Assembly (NCBI GenBank): GCA_023213395.1
Contig: CM041465.1
Location: forward strand, 24,931,741 to 24,995,740
Source: Cycas panzhihuaensis
Lineage: Eukaryota > Cycadophyta
Direction: 5' to 3'
Length of the DNA: 64,000 nucleotides
Part shown: positions 34,666 through 46,756 of the stretch, piece after piece
Layout: every line of letters starts with the position of its first letter
Numbering within the stretch: the stretch's first letter is position 1
Program-made: the position numbers and the translations under genes
The notes under the pieces: generated by a model
The model's input: the letters and a program-made list of their open reading frames with translations, nothing else
Told to the model about the DNA's origin: nothing
The model's database searches: none

Positions 34666-35776
34666 AAGGTTAGGTCTAAATCTTATCTGGAGAAGTATTT
34701 CCATACAATTGTAAGGATAGGTCCATATACTAGTAGAGTTAAAAAATTATTTTCTCAGAATTTAATGAAATTTTACTTGGAGGGGTGCCTCGGCCTTCTT
34801 TTCACTTCTCTCCAGAGGAACAAACTCAAATTTTACCATTTTGATGCCCTAAAGATTACCCGAAGTCATATGACCACTATTGGAGTTTTTTACTCATTTC
34901 TCATTATATAGATTTCTATACTAGATAAACCTGATATTAATATAAAGCCCTTGACATAAGCTTTCCATTGATATATGGATCAAAGACCACCTCTTTCAGA
35001 TCTAGAAGAAATTAACAAAATCATGAAAAAACTCTAGTTGCCCATTAGAGTTTCGTTTGGCTTTTTCTCCTCACTGAGAGGTCCATTCAAAAAATAGTTG
35101 TAAATTGGGAATCTACACATCAGGGCCGTCTTTTTAACACCTTTTCTAGAGCATTTCGATAAAGTTAATTTTTTGATGCATTTATTACACAATATCGCCA
35201 CCTTCATGACTATCAGCAACAATCTTTTATCTCAGAAAAGCACTCAAAAAAACCTCCTTGTTGTATTTTCTTTTTCTTTTTGACTAAGTATTCTAGTCTC
35301 TTTCATTTCTTAAAAATATATATATTAAAAAGGGAGATATGTTTGTTACACTTGCCTTCTTCTTCTCCCACGGGTAGATAACACTACTTGGCAACTACCC
35401 ATTCCCAGCCTTAGAGACTCTATTCCAAGGGTCTATAAAAATCATGTTGGATATGTCATTCTTGGCTAAGCACATTAGAAGTTTGGAACCATTGTGTGAA
35501 GTGAGGGGAACTAAAAGGATCCAATGCCTAGGCCTCAGATAGAACTTACTCATGGATTTGAGCCTCCACATATTGAAAGGTATATAGGAGGACCCTATCA
35601 AACCTTAAGCCCAAACTAGATCATGAAGCCCAATTGATCATTGAAGCCTCGTAGTACAGTGGTTAACAATTAGTACCATGACGTTACCTATTTTAAATCT
35701 CCATTGGAGGTTTATTGATAGGCCTATGAGACTAGGTAATCCCGTGTCTAGACTTGATAGAACTACTTACCTTGTC
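34666..35776 (+). other. Untranslated leader of B
   Basis: 1.1 kb without a supported gene. It is pyrimidine-rich in part (35260-35320). The in-frame ATG at 35678 lies 99 bp before the likelier gag start, but the intervening residues look like leader, not gag. Confidence 0.55.
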
Positions 35777-36640
35777 ATGGCTTCCTCTCTTCAACTTTCT
35801 GAGTCTGAAAAACTCATCAGTGATAACTATGAATCATGGAATACCAAGATGAGATCCATAGTAGTAGCTCAGGGTGCATGGGACCAGACAGAGAGCATTA
35901 AACTTAAGCTTGTGGATGATACTGAAAAGAAGATGTACATGTAACAAAAAGGTCTTGCACTTGCCTCTATAACTCTATCAGTTATAGACTCCATCTTACC
36001 TCACATAGCTGGCACCACCACTCCTCATGAAGCTTGGACCACATTGAAGACCTTGTATGCCTAGAAAAACATGGCTTACATTATGGCACTCAAAAGCCAA
36101 ATGGCTACCTTAAGGATGTCTAAATCATAAGACCTCACCTCCTTTCTTGGATGATTCAAGCTACTTCATGAAAGCTTGATGCTAGTTAGAGTAAGTTATT
36201 TAGATGGTGACCTCATTGACCTTGTTATACATAAACTTCTTGCCCAATTCTAGAATTTTATTACATCTTACAAGTTGATAGTAGAAATTACATAGCTCTA
36301 ATTCACTACTATCTTTGGCCAACTTCTACATCATGAGTAGACTGAAACCAATCTTGAAAATGAATTAGAAAATGCATTCTCATCCAGAGTGAGTGTACGA
36401 GGTAGGGTCACCACCAATAGAGGAATTTTTTATGGATCAGACTGAGAGAGAAAATGACCCACAAACTATACTCCTAGTAGAGGGCACTCTTCTCCTTGAA
36501 CTCACCCCATCTAGTACTTGGGAGGATGACTTAGTCACCAAATCATCTACTATTATTATGGAACAATTAGTCACTATACCATTGAATGTCATCAGTCTAA
36601 ATCTGACATAGAAAGGGGGATCATAGCTTCTAGCAGCTAC
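35777..36640 (+). pseudogene. Copia B gag
   Basis: The ATG at 35777 gives MASSLQLSESEKLISDNYES followed by WNTKMRSIVVAQGAWD, the start of a copia gag of the DUF4219/UBN2 type (F/LxGxNYxxWxxxMxxxL). HEAWTTLKTLYA and ALKSQMATLRM follow in the same frame, then a decayed middle. The C-terminal part after 36390 needs a frame change and I could not identify a zinc knuckle with confidence. Confidence 0.82.
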
Positions 36641-37126
36641 TTAGGATAACTTGATAGAAAAGAGTCAATTGAAGAAGAAGAAGAAGAGACTTTATTCGTA
36701 ATAACACTTTCCTTATTAGTAAAGAATAAAAATCATGATGATTGGTTTATGGACTCTGGATCTTCAAAATACATGATCCACAAGTGAGTTTGGTTCAATA
36801 GAATAAGCCCTTCTCAAAATTGTGACTCAGTCAAACTTTGACATGACACCACCCATCCAATATAAGGACATAGAATAGTGCCTATTACCTTGCTAGATGG
36901 GAACACTAAAAAAGTTAGCTATGTGCTTTATGTACCAGGGATGAAAAAAAACCTATTATCTATATCTCAACTAATAGACAATGATGGATGTATGATTTTT
37001 AATAAATACAAAGGGAATAGAGTAATTAATGAGGGCATTAAAACCAATGGATTGTACAAATTTCTTACCACACTAGTTCACACTGCCCTTCATATAACTA
37101 AAAATGTTGATAATAGAAAATTTTAA
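36640..37126 (+). pseudogene. Copia B protease and linker
   Basis: WFMDSGSSKYMIHK, with the catalytic D-S-G at 36751-36759, is an intact aspartic protease site. The open stretch 36878-37126 reads PITLLDGNTKKVSYVLYVPG then MKKNLLSISQLIDN, the typical copia segment VxYVPxLxxNLLSVxQL that links protease to the gag-pre-integrase region. Confidence 0.87.
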
Positions 37127-38040
37127 CATTTGCACTATGGTCACTTGTCATTGATTCTTTATCTTTATTAAGCAAACATGATATGGTGCATGACCTTCTA
37201 TGGATAAAAAAATCCAATTCTATTTGTAACATATGCATGATAGGTAAAAAACATAAACTACAATTCTCTGCTAGCACTACTAGAGCACATTGAAAACTGC
37301 AACTAATTCATAGTGATCTTTGCAATCCATTCACTCCCCAATCCTTGTAAGGGATGTGCTACTATTTGACCTTCATAAACAATTACACCATAAAGATTTG
37401 GATCTATTTTCTTAAATTGAAATCTGATGTATTTGACACCTTTCTTAAATTCAAAGCCAAAGTTGAAAAAGAAAGTGAATGTAGCATTAAATGCTTGAGG
37501 ACCGAGAATGGTGGGGAATTCACATCCAATGAATTCACACAATTCTACAAGAAAAATGGTATACAAAGATAATTTATAACTCCCTACACTCCACAATCCA
37601 ATGGAGTGGCTGAGAGGAAAAACAAGACCATAGTAGAGATGACTCATTGCTTGCTAAAACAAAAAGGAGTAAGCGACAAATATTGAGCTAAAGTAGCAAA
37701 TACATATGTATACCTTCTCAATAGAAGTACAATAAAATCTTTGGACAATATAACCCCTGAGGAAGCATGGTCAGGTTAGAAACTAGATGTCTCACACCTT
37801 CGAGTCTTTGGATCAACCATCTACATGCACATTCCTACTAAAAAGTGGAAGAAATTAAATAATAAAAGCAGAGGATGTATTCTTGTGGGATACAATGAAG
37901 TATCCAAAGCATATTGATGCCTAGATCCTCAAACTAATAAGATCTATCCCAGTAGGGATGTGCAATTTGATGAATCAACTGATGAAGACCAAGTTGAGAG
38001 GAAAACTATACCTACTCAATCAGTTGACATCATCATACCA
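37127..38040 (+). pseudogene. Copia B integrase
   Basis: The core reads from INNYTIKIWIYFLKLKSDVF (first Asp position replaced, NN for DD) through CLRTENGGEFTSNEFTQFYK (second catalytic position Glu, Asp expected) to TPQSNGVAERKNKTIVEM (Glu present). Downstream HLRVFGSTIYMHIP and SRGCILVGYNEVSKAY complete the C-terminal domain. The two Asp changes come in addition to nonsense codons. 37303-37647 minus is a shadow. Confidence 0.85.
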
Positions 38041-39155
38041 AGTTAGACTCAATCTCACTCTAAGATAGATCAATGTGGATAATAAGGAATAGAAAATGCA
38101 CCACCATTGGTTGTCACTATAAGTGTCTTTAATAAAGGATCCCACTCATCTGAACAAAATAAGGTTGTTAACAACTCAATTCAACCACAAAATCACTCAT
38201 AAAAAAAGGTGCTAAAACAGTACCTAAAAATAATGGAGAAATCCAGACTAAGTCCATATCTCATTCAAGAAGGGAAAAGAACCAGAAGTTAAATGCATCA
38301 TGGGCTCACTGCTCAACATGATATATCATATCAACAAGCCCAAAATGATCCTCATTAGAAAGAAGCAATGCATGAAGAAATGGAATCAATCTACACTAAT
38401 AATACCTTGGAAGTTACTACTCCACCTCAAGGTAAACCCATCATTGGATGTAGATGGTTGTACAAAATCAAAGAAAAATCTAATGGATTAATTGAGAAGT
38501 ACAAGGCCAGACTTGTGGCAAAAGGTTATTCTCAACCTGAAAAGATTATGATAAAACATTTACTCCTGTCAATAAAATGATAACCATTAGGATAGTAATT
38601 GCCTTAGTTGTATAAAATAATTGGCTAATGTATCAAATGGATGTCAAAGGAGCCTTTCTCAATGGAGATCTTCATGAGAAAGTATACATGGAACAACCAC
38701 TAGGATACGTCACATAATGATAGGAACACCTTATCTGCAAACTTAACAAGGCTCTTTATGGACTAAAATAGGCTCTTAGAGATTGGTATGCAAAGATGAA
38801 CTCCTACCTGCAAAACCTTGGAATAAAGTGATTAGAAGCTAACTCTGGCTTTTACATTCACAATGACAAGAATGACAAAGTCATCATTCTTGTATTGTAT
38901 ATAGATGATCTGATACTTACTGGTAGTAACACCAATTAGATCAACTCTTTGTGACTTTAATTATCCAAAACCTTCAAAATGATAGATCTGGGAGAAATCC
39001 ACTACTACCTAGGAATAAAAATTCATAAACTAAAGGGTGGAATCTTTATACATCAAAGTAAGTATACAACACACATATTAGAAGACTTTGGTATGATGGA
39101 CTACAAACCATCTCTCGTATCCATGTGATCTGGAACCAAACTCACTTTTGGTCCT
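38040..39155 (+). pseudogene. Copia B RT, upstream of the C insertion
   Basis: Blocks in order: KPIIGCRWLYKIKEKSNGLI (about 38430), KYKARLVAKGYSQ (about 38500), MDVKGAFLNGDLHEKVYMEQ (about 38640), the catalytic YIDD at 38898-38909 in LVLYIDDLILTGSN, and MIDLGEIHYYLGIKIHKLKG. The frame ends at GTKLTFGP where C enters, and the GTCCT duplication at 39151-39155 codes the last two residues. Confidence 0.9.
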
Positions 39156-41752
39156 TATTTCCTGGCTTCTGGGAATGGATATGGAATCACCGACTCAGGT
39201 AAGTGCAGGTATGTTTCTCGCATTATCATCGCTTTCATTTGATGAGTGTTTGCTTACATGTTTGCTTGTGTGTGGCTTTGTGGGCGATCTTGTCATCGTC
39301 CACACTTACTTTAGCCTATGACGACTATAGCAGGGGCACACTCCTAGCGAGTGTGGTGCCCTGGTGACCACGTTACTTCCCGCATCTGCCCTCCTCACTC
39401 CAGGATCCACTAGGTTTGCACCACCTCCGCCCGTGTGATGACCCGTTATCGTCTGGTCAACTTGCCACCCTATCTTAGCCCTATTTTTGCTCCTTTGGAC
39501 CCGTTTTGTTGGCTTGTTTACCCCCGGGTAGGTGTTCTAGCCTTCGATTAGCCCTTTTGGTCATCTGCCCCCAGCCTAGACTGGCTGGCCGGGCCCATTT
39601 TTGGCTCTAGGTGCGTACCGCCAGAATTTTCACGGTACCGCCGGAATATCTGCGGTACCGCAGAATTTGCGGCGGTACGACTGTCTCAGGTTATTTTTTA
39701 AAATCTGCCATGGCAATTTCGCATTTATTGTAAAACTGCCACGTGGCTCGTGCCTTAATTCTCTCCCAGCCGCACCCTAATCGCTCGCTTTAGGGTTTTG
39801 GTTGAGTACTTAAGCCATTTTTGACTCATTTTCAAGGATTATTCTTTTGGCTCACTTTTGGATTTGCTCTCTAAGGAAACATCATCCTGGCCTGCTCTTC
39901 TCTGCTGTTCTGCTGCTGCTACTCGACCTGCATCCCTCCTATAGCACCCAGCTCTCCTTTGGTGTGGCTGAGACATTCTCCCAGCCCTTCATACACCTTG
40001 GAGAAGGCCCCTTTGGAGTGGTTCCAGTTGATCTTTACTCAGGCAGTCCACAAGTGCTCCTAGTGCAGGTGTTTCTCCTCACATCCCTTTAGCAGGGTCT
40101 CAAACCTGCTGTACTTCAGATCTGGGCTGATTTCTCAGCCCCTCTTTGCTGCTCTTTGGCTTAGGCAAACCCCTTGCCTCCCTCACCTAGGTATTCCTTG
40201 TTTTACATTGATTTTTCTTGTGATATTTATGCTCAGCCTTGCTTGCTCCTTGCTTGTTCTTGTGAGTTAGTTTTCCTTCCTTCTGTGGGCTATTCTACCA
40301 CTCTTTTGGTGCCTCTTGCTTGTGTTTATCACTCAAGGCAGTGGCGTTGAGGGTTGGCATAGGTTTTGGAGAGGAGCTAGGTGGATTCCGTACCGCCTTC
40401 CACGCTCCCTAAGCAGCTCTAAGCCCTCCAAAGCCTCCCTCTCACCCCGTGCTGCCCTTGGCTTGCAAACAAAGGTTCGTAGGCCCTCTTTGGCCGCCCA
40501 AACTAGCACTGTCACAAGTTGCAGCACTGATTTGGGGACTTTGGTTCAGGTTTGGGCAACACTCATAAGTCCCAACCGCTAGTTTTTGCCTCACTTCCTT
40601 CCGTGGCGGCTTGCTCCTCATAGCATCCGGTCCGTAGGTTTCCTTGGGCCCCTCTTTGCCCCTTTGTTGCCATTTTCCAGCCCTTGCTCTTGGCCTTGTC
40701 CTCGCAGCCTTGTGGCTCTTGGGGGGAGGTTAGGGCATCATTTGCGGGAGGTAGGCCACTCCGAGGCTTACCGATCATTTACTTTCTCCTTGGTCACTCT
40801 CTTTTAGGTACTTTCATTGTTGGATTGGCACTAACGCATGTATATTCAGATTCCCATTTATACTATTTAAACATATATTGTTAGAATCTTGTATTGCATG
40901 TTAGTGTTCTTCCTCCGGGAAGGGAGAGACCGCCATTGCTTGCAGGTATTCGGGGAGTGTATAGAATATCGCCCGTTAGTCCCGTTACCGGTAAGTACCT
41001 TTGTAGATATTATATTTTCATGTTACTTCATTTATTAGTTGGCGTTTCCTTTCTTCCTTTAGCATCATATTTGATTTTCCGGGGAAGGTAAGGAAGCCCC
41101 CCTTTTCACCCACCGCAACATCTCACATCCAACGCGCCGCGTGGAGTGGTTTGGTGCTCCTCGAGAAGGTTTCCGCCGTGCACGCCCTCGGTTCAGGTGC
41201 ATGTCTTGCTCCGCTTTGCTACCCCTCTTTTTTCATTTTGATTTCTCCTTTAGTAACTAGTACATTGGAAGATAAAAGGGAAAATTTGGTTTTGTATTTG
41301 GTTGTGTTTCTTTTATTTCATTGCACGTATCTTTACCGTCTATAGGAAAGGTTGTAGGAACCCCCCCCTTTTCCTTACCTTTTTCCTTCTCTCCCCTAAC
41401 CGCATAAGTTCCTTACCTCCCGCATCACTTGTGTACTTGGTTAGTTTGTGTAGGCGTACTCTTGACCTATCCCCTTTGGATCTGCTCTTCCCCCCTTCTG
41501 GCCACCCAAGGGTGGGAGGGTCCCGTCTCTAGGTCAACCCAGCTTTGTCCTGTGCATCTTCACCCTTTGTTCGAAGTGGTGGAGGATCACTCGATAGTAG
41601 CCATATTCCATTGCAGATCCCGAACTCGCACTCCAGCGCACGAGGCGCTCTGTGTGATAGTTACTCTCCTCTTAGGTCCCGCCTTCCGTTATTTCACCAC
41701 CCACTCTCTCCACACCTACTAGTTAGGTAGTTATCCCATAGACGCGCGTCCA
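39156..41752 (+). repeat. 5' LTR of C
   Basis: Starts TATTTCCTGG (TG decayed; TGTTTCCTGG in the 3' copy) and ends GCGCGTCCA. Over a 205-bp stretch compared by eye from GTAAGTG the two LTRs differ at about 14 sites (about 93% identity). It contains splice-like signals (see findings) and a C8 run near 41359. The many short open frames at 39847-41730 recur in the other LTR and are not genes. Confidence 0.93.
40991..41062 (+). promoter_or_regulatory. Candidate 72-nt leader intron in the 5' LTR of C
   Basis: Begins GTAAGTACC and ends TTCTTCCTTTAG after a T-rich tract, a textbook plant intron outline. The same 72-nt unit is kept at 54985-55056 in the 3' LTR. Splicing is inferred only. Confidence 0.4.
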
Positions 41753-41753
41753 C

Positions 41754-41772
41754 TGGCGACCATACTGGGGAC
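41754..41772 (+). other. Primer binding site of C
   Basis: TGGCGACCATACTGGGGAC lies one base after the LTR end. It is the TGGCGAC...CTGGGGA type common in Tat/Ogre-like elements, reported for Ogre as complementary to tRNA-Arg. I could not check the tRNA here. Confidence 0.85.
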
Positions 41773-41926
41773 TGCCAGTAAGGGATCTAGTTTCTGCTCT
41801 CTTCCGTTGGTTTTGCTACCTTTTTGTGATCCTTCTTATACCTATTTCGATCTCCACATTGGGCAGCCCCCAACGCATATGTTTTACCGTTCTCTCTCTT
41901 TCCCTAATATTATCGGTTGATCTTGC

Positions 41927-42787
41927 ATGCGACGCTTTTCTCGTCATTTATGCGGTCTACCTCCATTGTTAGAAGACCCTGAGTATCACCCTCTTCCTTT
42001 GTCAGATTCTGATCTGACTATGGAGGGATACTCTTCCGATTGGGCCTACCACACTTCAACCTTGGAAACCCATGCTTTTCCTTCCTCTATTCCCGGGTCC
42101 ACCCAAGAGGGTGACGACCCCCTTTATTACCTGAGTGACCAACACCTCTCACTTGATGTCCATCCTTCTACCCATGCCGTAGAGGTTTCCGCTCCTCTTG
42201 AGACTTGCCATGTAGTTGAAGATGCTTATGAGGAGCATTCCAAGGAACCTACTTTGTTCAAGGTCCCAATTACCTCTTACGAGTACGTAGGAACTCCTCC
42301 TGTTGACGTAGTTGAAGCTCTCAATGAGTGTCGCTGTGCGATACGCTTGCAACCGCGTCTTGGATGGCTTGAGGGTGCCCTTCGTGGAGGAGCCTCTTCC
42401 TCTTCTGCTCCTCCACCGCATGCTTCATCCTCATCCACTCTTCCTTTGACAACGAACCCCTTTGTGCCTACGCGTATGTCCCACTCGTTCTCTATTCCCG
42501 CGATGGGGGCACGTGTTGCGCCTTCCATTTCCCATCGAGGTCCTAGTATTTCAGGATCTCCCCGTGGTGTGTCTTTCCCTCAATTGAAGGTTAGCATACC
42601 CATTCCTAATCAAACCAATGTGCCATCCCCTAATGTAGCGCATATCGTTCCTAGTAGGCCTACCGGTCCTACTGGCCTTCCAATCACTAGTCATGTGGGA
42701 TCTGCTCCCACACATCCTCAAACCCAACACGTTGGTGCTTCCTTCTACGTTCCCCCAGGGTATACTTCTCAACCTCAAAGGTGGTAG
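41927..42787 (+). CDS. C gag, N-terminal half (open, 286 codons)
   Basis: The longest intact frame of the C gag, starting 154 bp after the primer site. The first 100 residues are acidic (PLSDSDLTMEGYSSDW, DDPLYYLSDQH). Residues 110-150 read PVDVVEALNECRCAIRLQPR, probably helical, and the rest is Pro/Ser/Thr-rich linker. It is the kind of N-terminal region that precedes the capsid domain in Tat gags and has no motif of its own. After the TAG at 42785 the coding sense continues in another frame (GVDPLHPYGVAPPTGGPYG), so a frameshift separates it from the capsid part. Minus-strand frames here are shadows. Confidence 0.8.
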   Translation: MRRFSRHLCGLPPLLEDPEYHPLPLSDSDLTMEGYSSDWAYHTSTLETHAFPSSIPGSTQEGDDPLYYLSDQHLSLDVHPSTHAVEVSAPLETCHVVEDAYEEHSKEPTLFKVPITSYEYVGTPPVDVVEALNECRCAIRLQPRLGWLEGALRGGASSSSAPPPHASSSSTLPLTTNPFVPTRMSHSFSIPAMGARVAPSISHRGPSISGSPRGVSFPQLKVSIPIPNQTNVPSPNVAHIVPSRPTGPTGLPITSHVGSAPTHPQTQHVGASFYVPPGYTSQPQRW

Positions 42788-43090
42788 AGGAAGCCGTCTT
42801 TCGGTTTATGGGGTGGATCCGCTACACCCATATGGGGTCGCTCCACCTACGGGTGGCCCTTATGGGTAAAACCCGATTCCACATCCCTCTTGCCCATCTT
42901 CCAACGCAATTCCATCCGTTGTGCCTTCGCAAGGGAACCCGACTCCCTTCCAAGGCACCTGCTCCATGCCTCTTTTCAGCAAGGGGCGTTTTCTCAAGGA
43001 GGGATGGGTGTGCCACCCCCATCCGCTCCTTATGTGCTACCTACTTCGACATTCATTGACCCTACAGTCTAGGCAAGGGCATGCCCCTTC

Positions 43091-44040
43091 ATGGACTTTA
43101 GGTCAACCCCTCTTTCCGTCGAGGCGTTAAGAATCAACTTGCCGCCTCATCCCCCTGAAGTTCCTAGATTCGATGGGACTTCGTCGCAAGACCCGGCAGA
43201 GCATGTGCATAGTTTTTCTATGGCATGCATCGATTACTGGGTTTACGGCCACATTTTAATGAAATTATTCCCGCGATCCTTGCAGGGTGACGCCCTCAAG
43301 TGGTTCTACCACCTCTCTGCCCATTCTATTCATTCATTCTAGCAATTGGTGGACGAGTTCATCAACTATTTTGATGTAGCCCGTCCATTCGAGAGCGGAA
43401 TGAAGTCCCTTCTTTCACTCAAACAAGGTCACGATGAGATGAATCGTGACTTTGTGCAGCAATTCCACGACTTGCTTCACTCCACTAAGGCAACATTGCC
43501 TGAGGAGCTGAAGCGAGACCTTTTCGTCAACGCACTTCGTCTCGAAGTTCATGTGGAAGTCCTCAAGATGGGGGAAACCACATGTGACTCCGCGATCGCC
43601 AAGTATTTGGCGTTGGAGGCTATTGAGATCCAAGCTGGTCTCAAGAAACCTCTTAAGCCCTCACAATGCCGTGAGGCACCACCCCCAACCAAGGATACCA
43701 AACCTTCACAACCTACCTTGTCTTCCTCTCATCTGACCGAGAGGACTCTAGACCCTCTTACATCAGCTATACGTTCGTTCGAGCATACGATGAAGGAGCT
43801 CAAGCTTCAAGCTCCTTCATCCCCTACATCCAACAAACAAGTCCAACAAACTACCCAAGCTCCTCTTCTCAGGAATGGAAACACCTAGTCCTCTCAAGCG
43901 AGAAGGTCCGACCCCCCGCTTGAGAAGAAGTGGTGCTCCATTCATGGGGAGTGCTTCCACGACGATTCGCGTTGTAGGGCCCAGCATCCTAAGGATGCCC
44001 CTCGATGTGATTCTTCTCCCAAACGGGCATGAAGGCCTAA
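43091..44040 (+). pseudogene. C gag capsid domain and Cys/His cluster
   Basis: The retrotransposon gag (capsid) domain runs from PEVPRFDGTSSQDPAEHV through GDALKWFYHLSAHSIHSF, a TAG at 43340, then LVDEFINYFDVARPFESGMK to FVQQFHDLLHSTKATLPEEL and NALRLEVHVEVLKMG. A Pro/Thr-rich linker follows and then KWCSIHGECFHDDSRC at about 43930-43975, a C-x2-H-x4-H-x4-C cluster in place of a classical knuckle. Stops at 43340, 43886 and about 44029 are the only breaks. It is directly homologous to E0 gag at 15187-16500. Confidence 0.88.
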
Positions 44041-44041
44041 T

Positions 44042-45082
44042 TTGGATCAGCTAGTTCACAAGGATCCATTCCCTAAACATGGGGAGCGCGATCGCAACAC
44101 CCAAACCAAGAACAACCGTAACCGAGGAAGATCGCCTGATCCCCGTCCTTCCCGCAACAAAGGGAAGGGCGCCCGGAACTCATCTTCCTCCTCTCGTTCT
44201 CCTAGCCATCGCACCCCGTCACCTTCACGACCCCAGAATAGGGGGAAGAAGGTGATCCAGTTGCTTGAAGTAACTCCTACTTTTGCCCTTGCGCGATCTC
44301 AAGCTGCTAAGGAAACGGTGGGAGCTTCCTGTTCTTCTGCTCCTTCTGACCCTCTTCCGAAAGTCCCTCTCTTTCCCAAGGCTATTCCTGTACGCCTGGG
44401 TCATTACGATTTTCGAAGGGCACTTACCCAACCTACCGAGAAGGGTAAGCCCTTCTCTATCGTGGACGAGCTTCATACGGTCGCTGCAGGAATGTCCTTG
44501 ATGGACGTTCTGAGGAGTTGTCCCGAGCAACGGGCCCTCCTCCTGGAAGGTTTAGGATCAAGTGATGCGCCCGTCCACGCTTTGGGTGTCGCCCAAGGTA
44601 GTGGACCCATTATCTCATTTGATCATAAGGATCTTCCTCCCGCCCGTGAAAGGGAATGTCAGTGGAACTTCCCATTCACCATCACTATCGATACACCCGA
44701 TTGTACCCTTCGAAGGACTGTTGTCAACAACGGTTCTTCTGTCAATGCCATGCCCTTGCGTGTCATGCAAGAGCTTGGTATTTCCACCTTGGATCCCGTT
44801 CCCTAGCGATGCCAAGGTTATGACGGTAGCGAGAAGACCCCTTTGGGATCTGTCGCGATTCCGCTCACCCTTGAGGGCAAGACTGTTCTTGCTGACGTTG
44901 TAGTCCTCGACGTTGACGTGGACTACAGCCTCCTCCTAGGTCGTCCATGGCTCGATCAAATGGGAGCTGTGTGCTCGACTCTTTGGGGACAACTTAAATT
45001 CGTCCATGACAGACGAATGAGAGTGATTCCCCACGAACGCCCATTTACCAAACAAACCTATTTCGCCAATTCGGCAAACTAA
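44042..45082 (+). pseudogene. C protease with upstream basic linker
   Basis: 44042-44806 starts with a basic, Arg/Ser-rich linker (RNRGRSPDPRPSRNKGKGAR) and continues to the protease, whose active site reads TVVNNGSSVNAMPLRVMQ. The catalytic Asp is Asn here, while E0 still has Asp. After a TAG at 44804 the frame continues (44843-45082) with VVVLDVDVDYSLLLGRPWLD and a conserved LKFVHD end. The D-to-N change would abolish aspartic protease activity even without the stop. Confidence 0.83.
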
Positions 45083-45720
45083 GGTTCATCTACCCATGCC
45101 TCGGCTTGCTCTATTGGTATACCTAACCCATCTGAGGAAGACCCCGCATCTTCTCCCCCTAGTCTCACGCGATTTACCCCTATTGGCATTGGGAGTTACG
45201 GGTACCTTGCTTCGTTTAGTGACGATAAGTCACTCGACGAAGACGAGGATTGTCTTCACCCCGTCTCTTTCCTCCGCGCTAGTAGGTCGCACCTGCTTTG
45301 TTCTAGATCCCCATCTAGAGCCTCTCTCGTTGGTGAGGCTAGCCCCTCATGTGTGTCACATGTCATCGCTTGTGTTGACCCTCCGATCGCCAGCTCTTCT
45401 TTTTCATTACCCCCCCCGTAGGTAATGGCTTTGAGGAATTGCCTTTTGCTCTTTCCGAGGAGCCTCTTCCTGTTTTTCCTTTAGATTTCCATGAGGAAGT
45501 TGAACAACCTGACGGCCATCATGGTCTTGTTGCTCTTACTCCCTCCAGTGCTTCTTCTACTCGAAGTAAGGTCATCCATGGGGTGGATTATTTCGAGGAT
45601 GACGAAGCCCTGCTTGAGCATCTAGCGGGCCTTGTGCCCAACTTGCCTTCTGGTCACCACCAGCTTGGTCATCAGAAGATCCTCGCGGTCAGATCCACGC
45701 TTGCTGATCTGATCCTATCT
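45083..45720 (+). pseudogene. C protease-RT linker
   Basis: A stop at 45080 and a frameshift near 45420 bracket a poorly conserved, Ser/Pro-rich segment (PIGIGSYGYLASFSDDKSLD). From 45439 the frame is open into the RT. A linker of this length between protease and RT is usual in the Tat group. No enzyme motif is seen. Confidence 0.65.
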
Positions 45721-46756
45721 CCTATTCCTCCTCCTCCCGTTGATCTTGCCCCTCTCCACTTCGAGGAGGGCAATGCCATGTGCATGGGGGCAACTCAAGA
45801 CATAATCTTGGCCCCGGGCAAGGTCATTAAGGTTGGGTTGGAATGTTCCCCTGATGAGATAAGGGAGTACTCCCTTCTGTTCCAAGAGTTCCGAGACATT
45901 TTTGCGTGGGATTATACTGACATGAAGGGAATCGACCCCTCGATCATCACTCATAACCTTACCACTCTTCCTGGTGCCCGCCCTGTGCGCCAGAAGTAGC
46001 GTCCCCTTCACCTGAAGCTCTCTGCCGCTGTCAAGATGGAGGTCGAGAAGCTTCTGGATGCTGGGCTTGTTACTTCTATTGACTACCCTAAGTGGGTCTC
46101 CAATATTGTTCCCGTTGCTAAAAAGAACGGGGCAATCCGTATATGCGTTGACTTTCGCGACATCAATAATGCCTGTCCTAAGGACAATTTTCTGTTACCC
46201 TTCCTCGATCAAATCATCGATCGCACCGCCAGATTTGAAGTGATATCCTTGATGGATGGCTTCCCCGGCTATAACCAAATCCAGATTTCTCCTGAAGACC
46301 GCCATAAGACGGCCTTCACTACTCCCTGGGGTACCTTCGCCTATAAGGCGATGCCCTTTAGCCTTAAGAATGCAGGTGCTACTTACCAAAGAGCCATGCA
46401 TTTTATCTTCCATGACCTCATTAACGACACGCTGGAGGTCTTCATGGATGATATGATGGGTCTCTCCTGTGTGAGAGCCCATCACCCTACCGACTTGCGT
46501 GCCATCTTCTCACGATGCCGCGAGTATCACGTCAGTCTTAATCTGCTTAAATGTGTGTTTGTTGTTACCTTGGGTAAACTCCTCGGATTCCTTGTATCTA
46601 AATAAGGAATTCAGATCGACCCTAACAAAGTCAGAGTGATCCTTGACATGCCACCACCTAGAACTCAATGGCAGATTAAGTCATTTCTAGGCAGACTCGG
46701 TTTCCTTAGGCGCTTCTTAGCCGATTTCGCTGTGAGCTAAACCCCTCACGAACCTA
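45439..46756 (+). pseudogene. C reverse transcriptase
   Basis: The open frame 45439-45999 carries the pre-RT region (LLFQEFRDIFAWDYTDMKGI). After one TAG it continues as VEKLLDAGLVTSIDYPKWVS, NIVPVAKKNGAIRICVDFRD, the blocks FPGYNQIQISPEDRHKTAFT and FSLKNAGATYQRAM, and the catalytic FMDDMM near 46443-46460. After TAA at 46603 comes IQIDPNKVRVILDMPPPRTQ and FLGRLGFLRRFLADFA, then a frameshift near 46740. Catalytic Asp residues are intact. Confidence 0.92.

Noticed and set aside
39847-41730. Multiple 60-97 codon open frames in the C LTR
   Set aside because: They occur in overlapping frames, repeat in the other LTR with different breaks, and lack any domain; GC-rich LTR sequence gives long chance frames.
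42149-42778. Minus-strand frames opposite C gag
   Set aside because: Shadows of the gag frame; no resemblance to any protein, unlike the minus-strand PMD frame further on.
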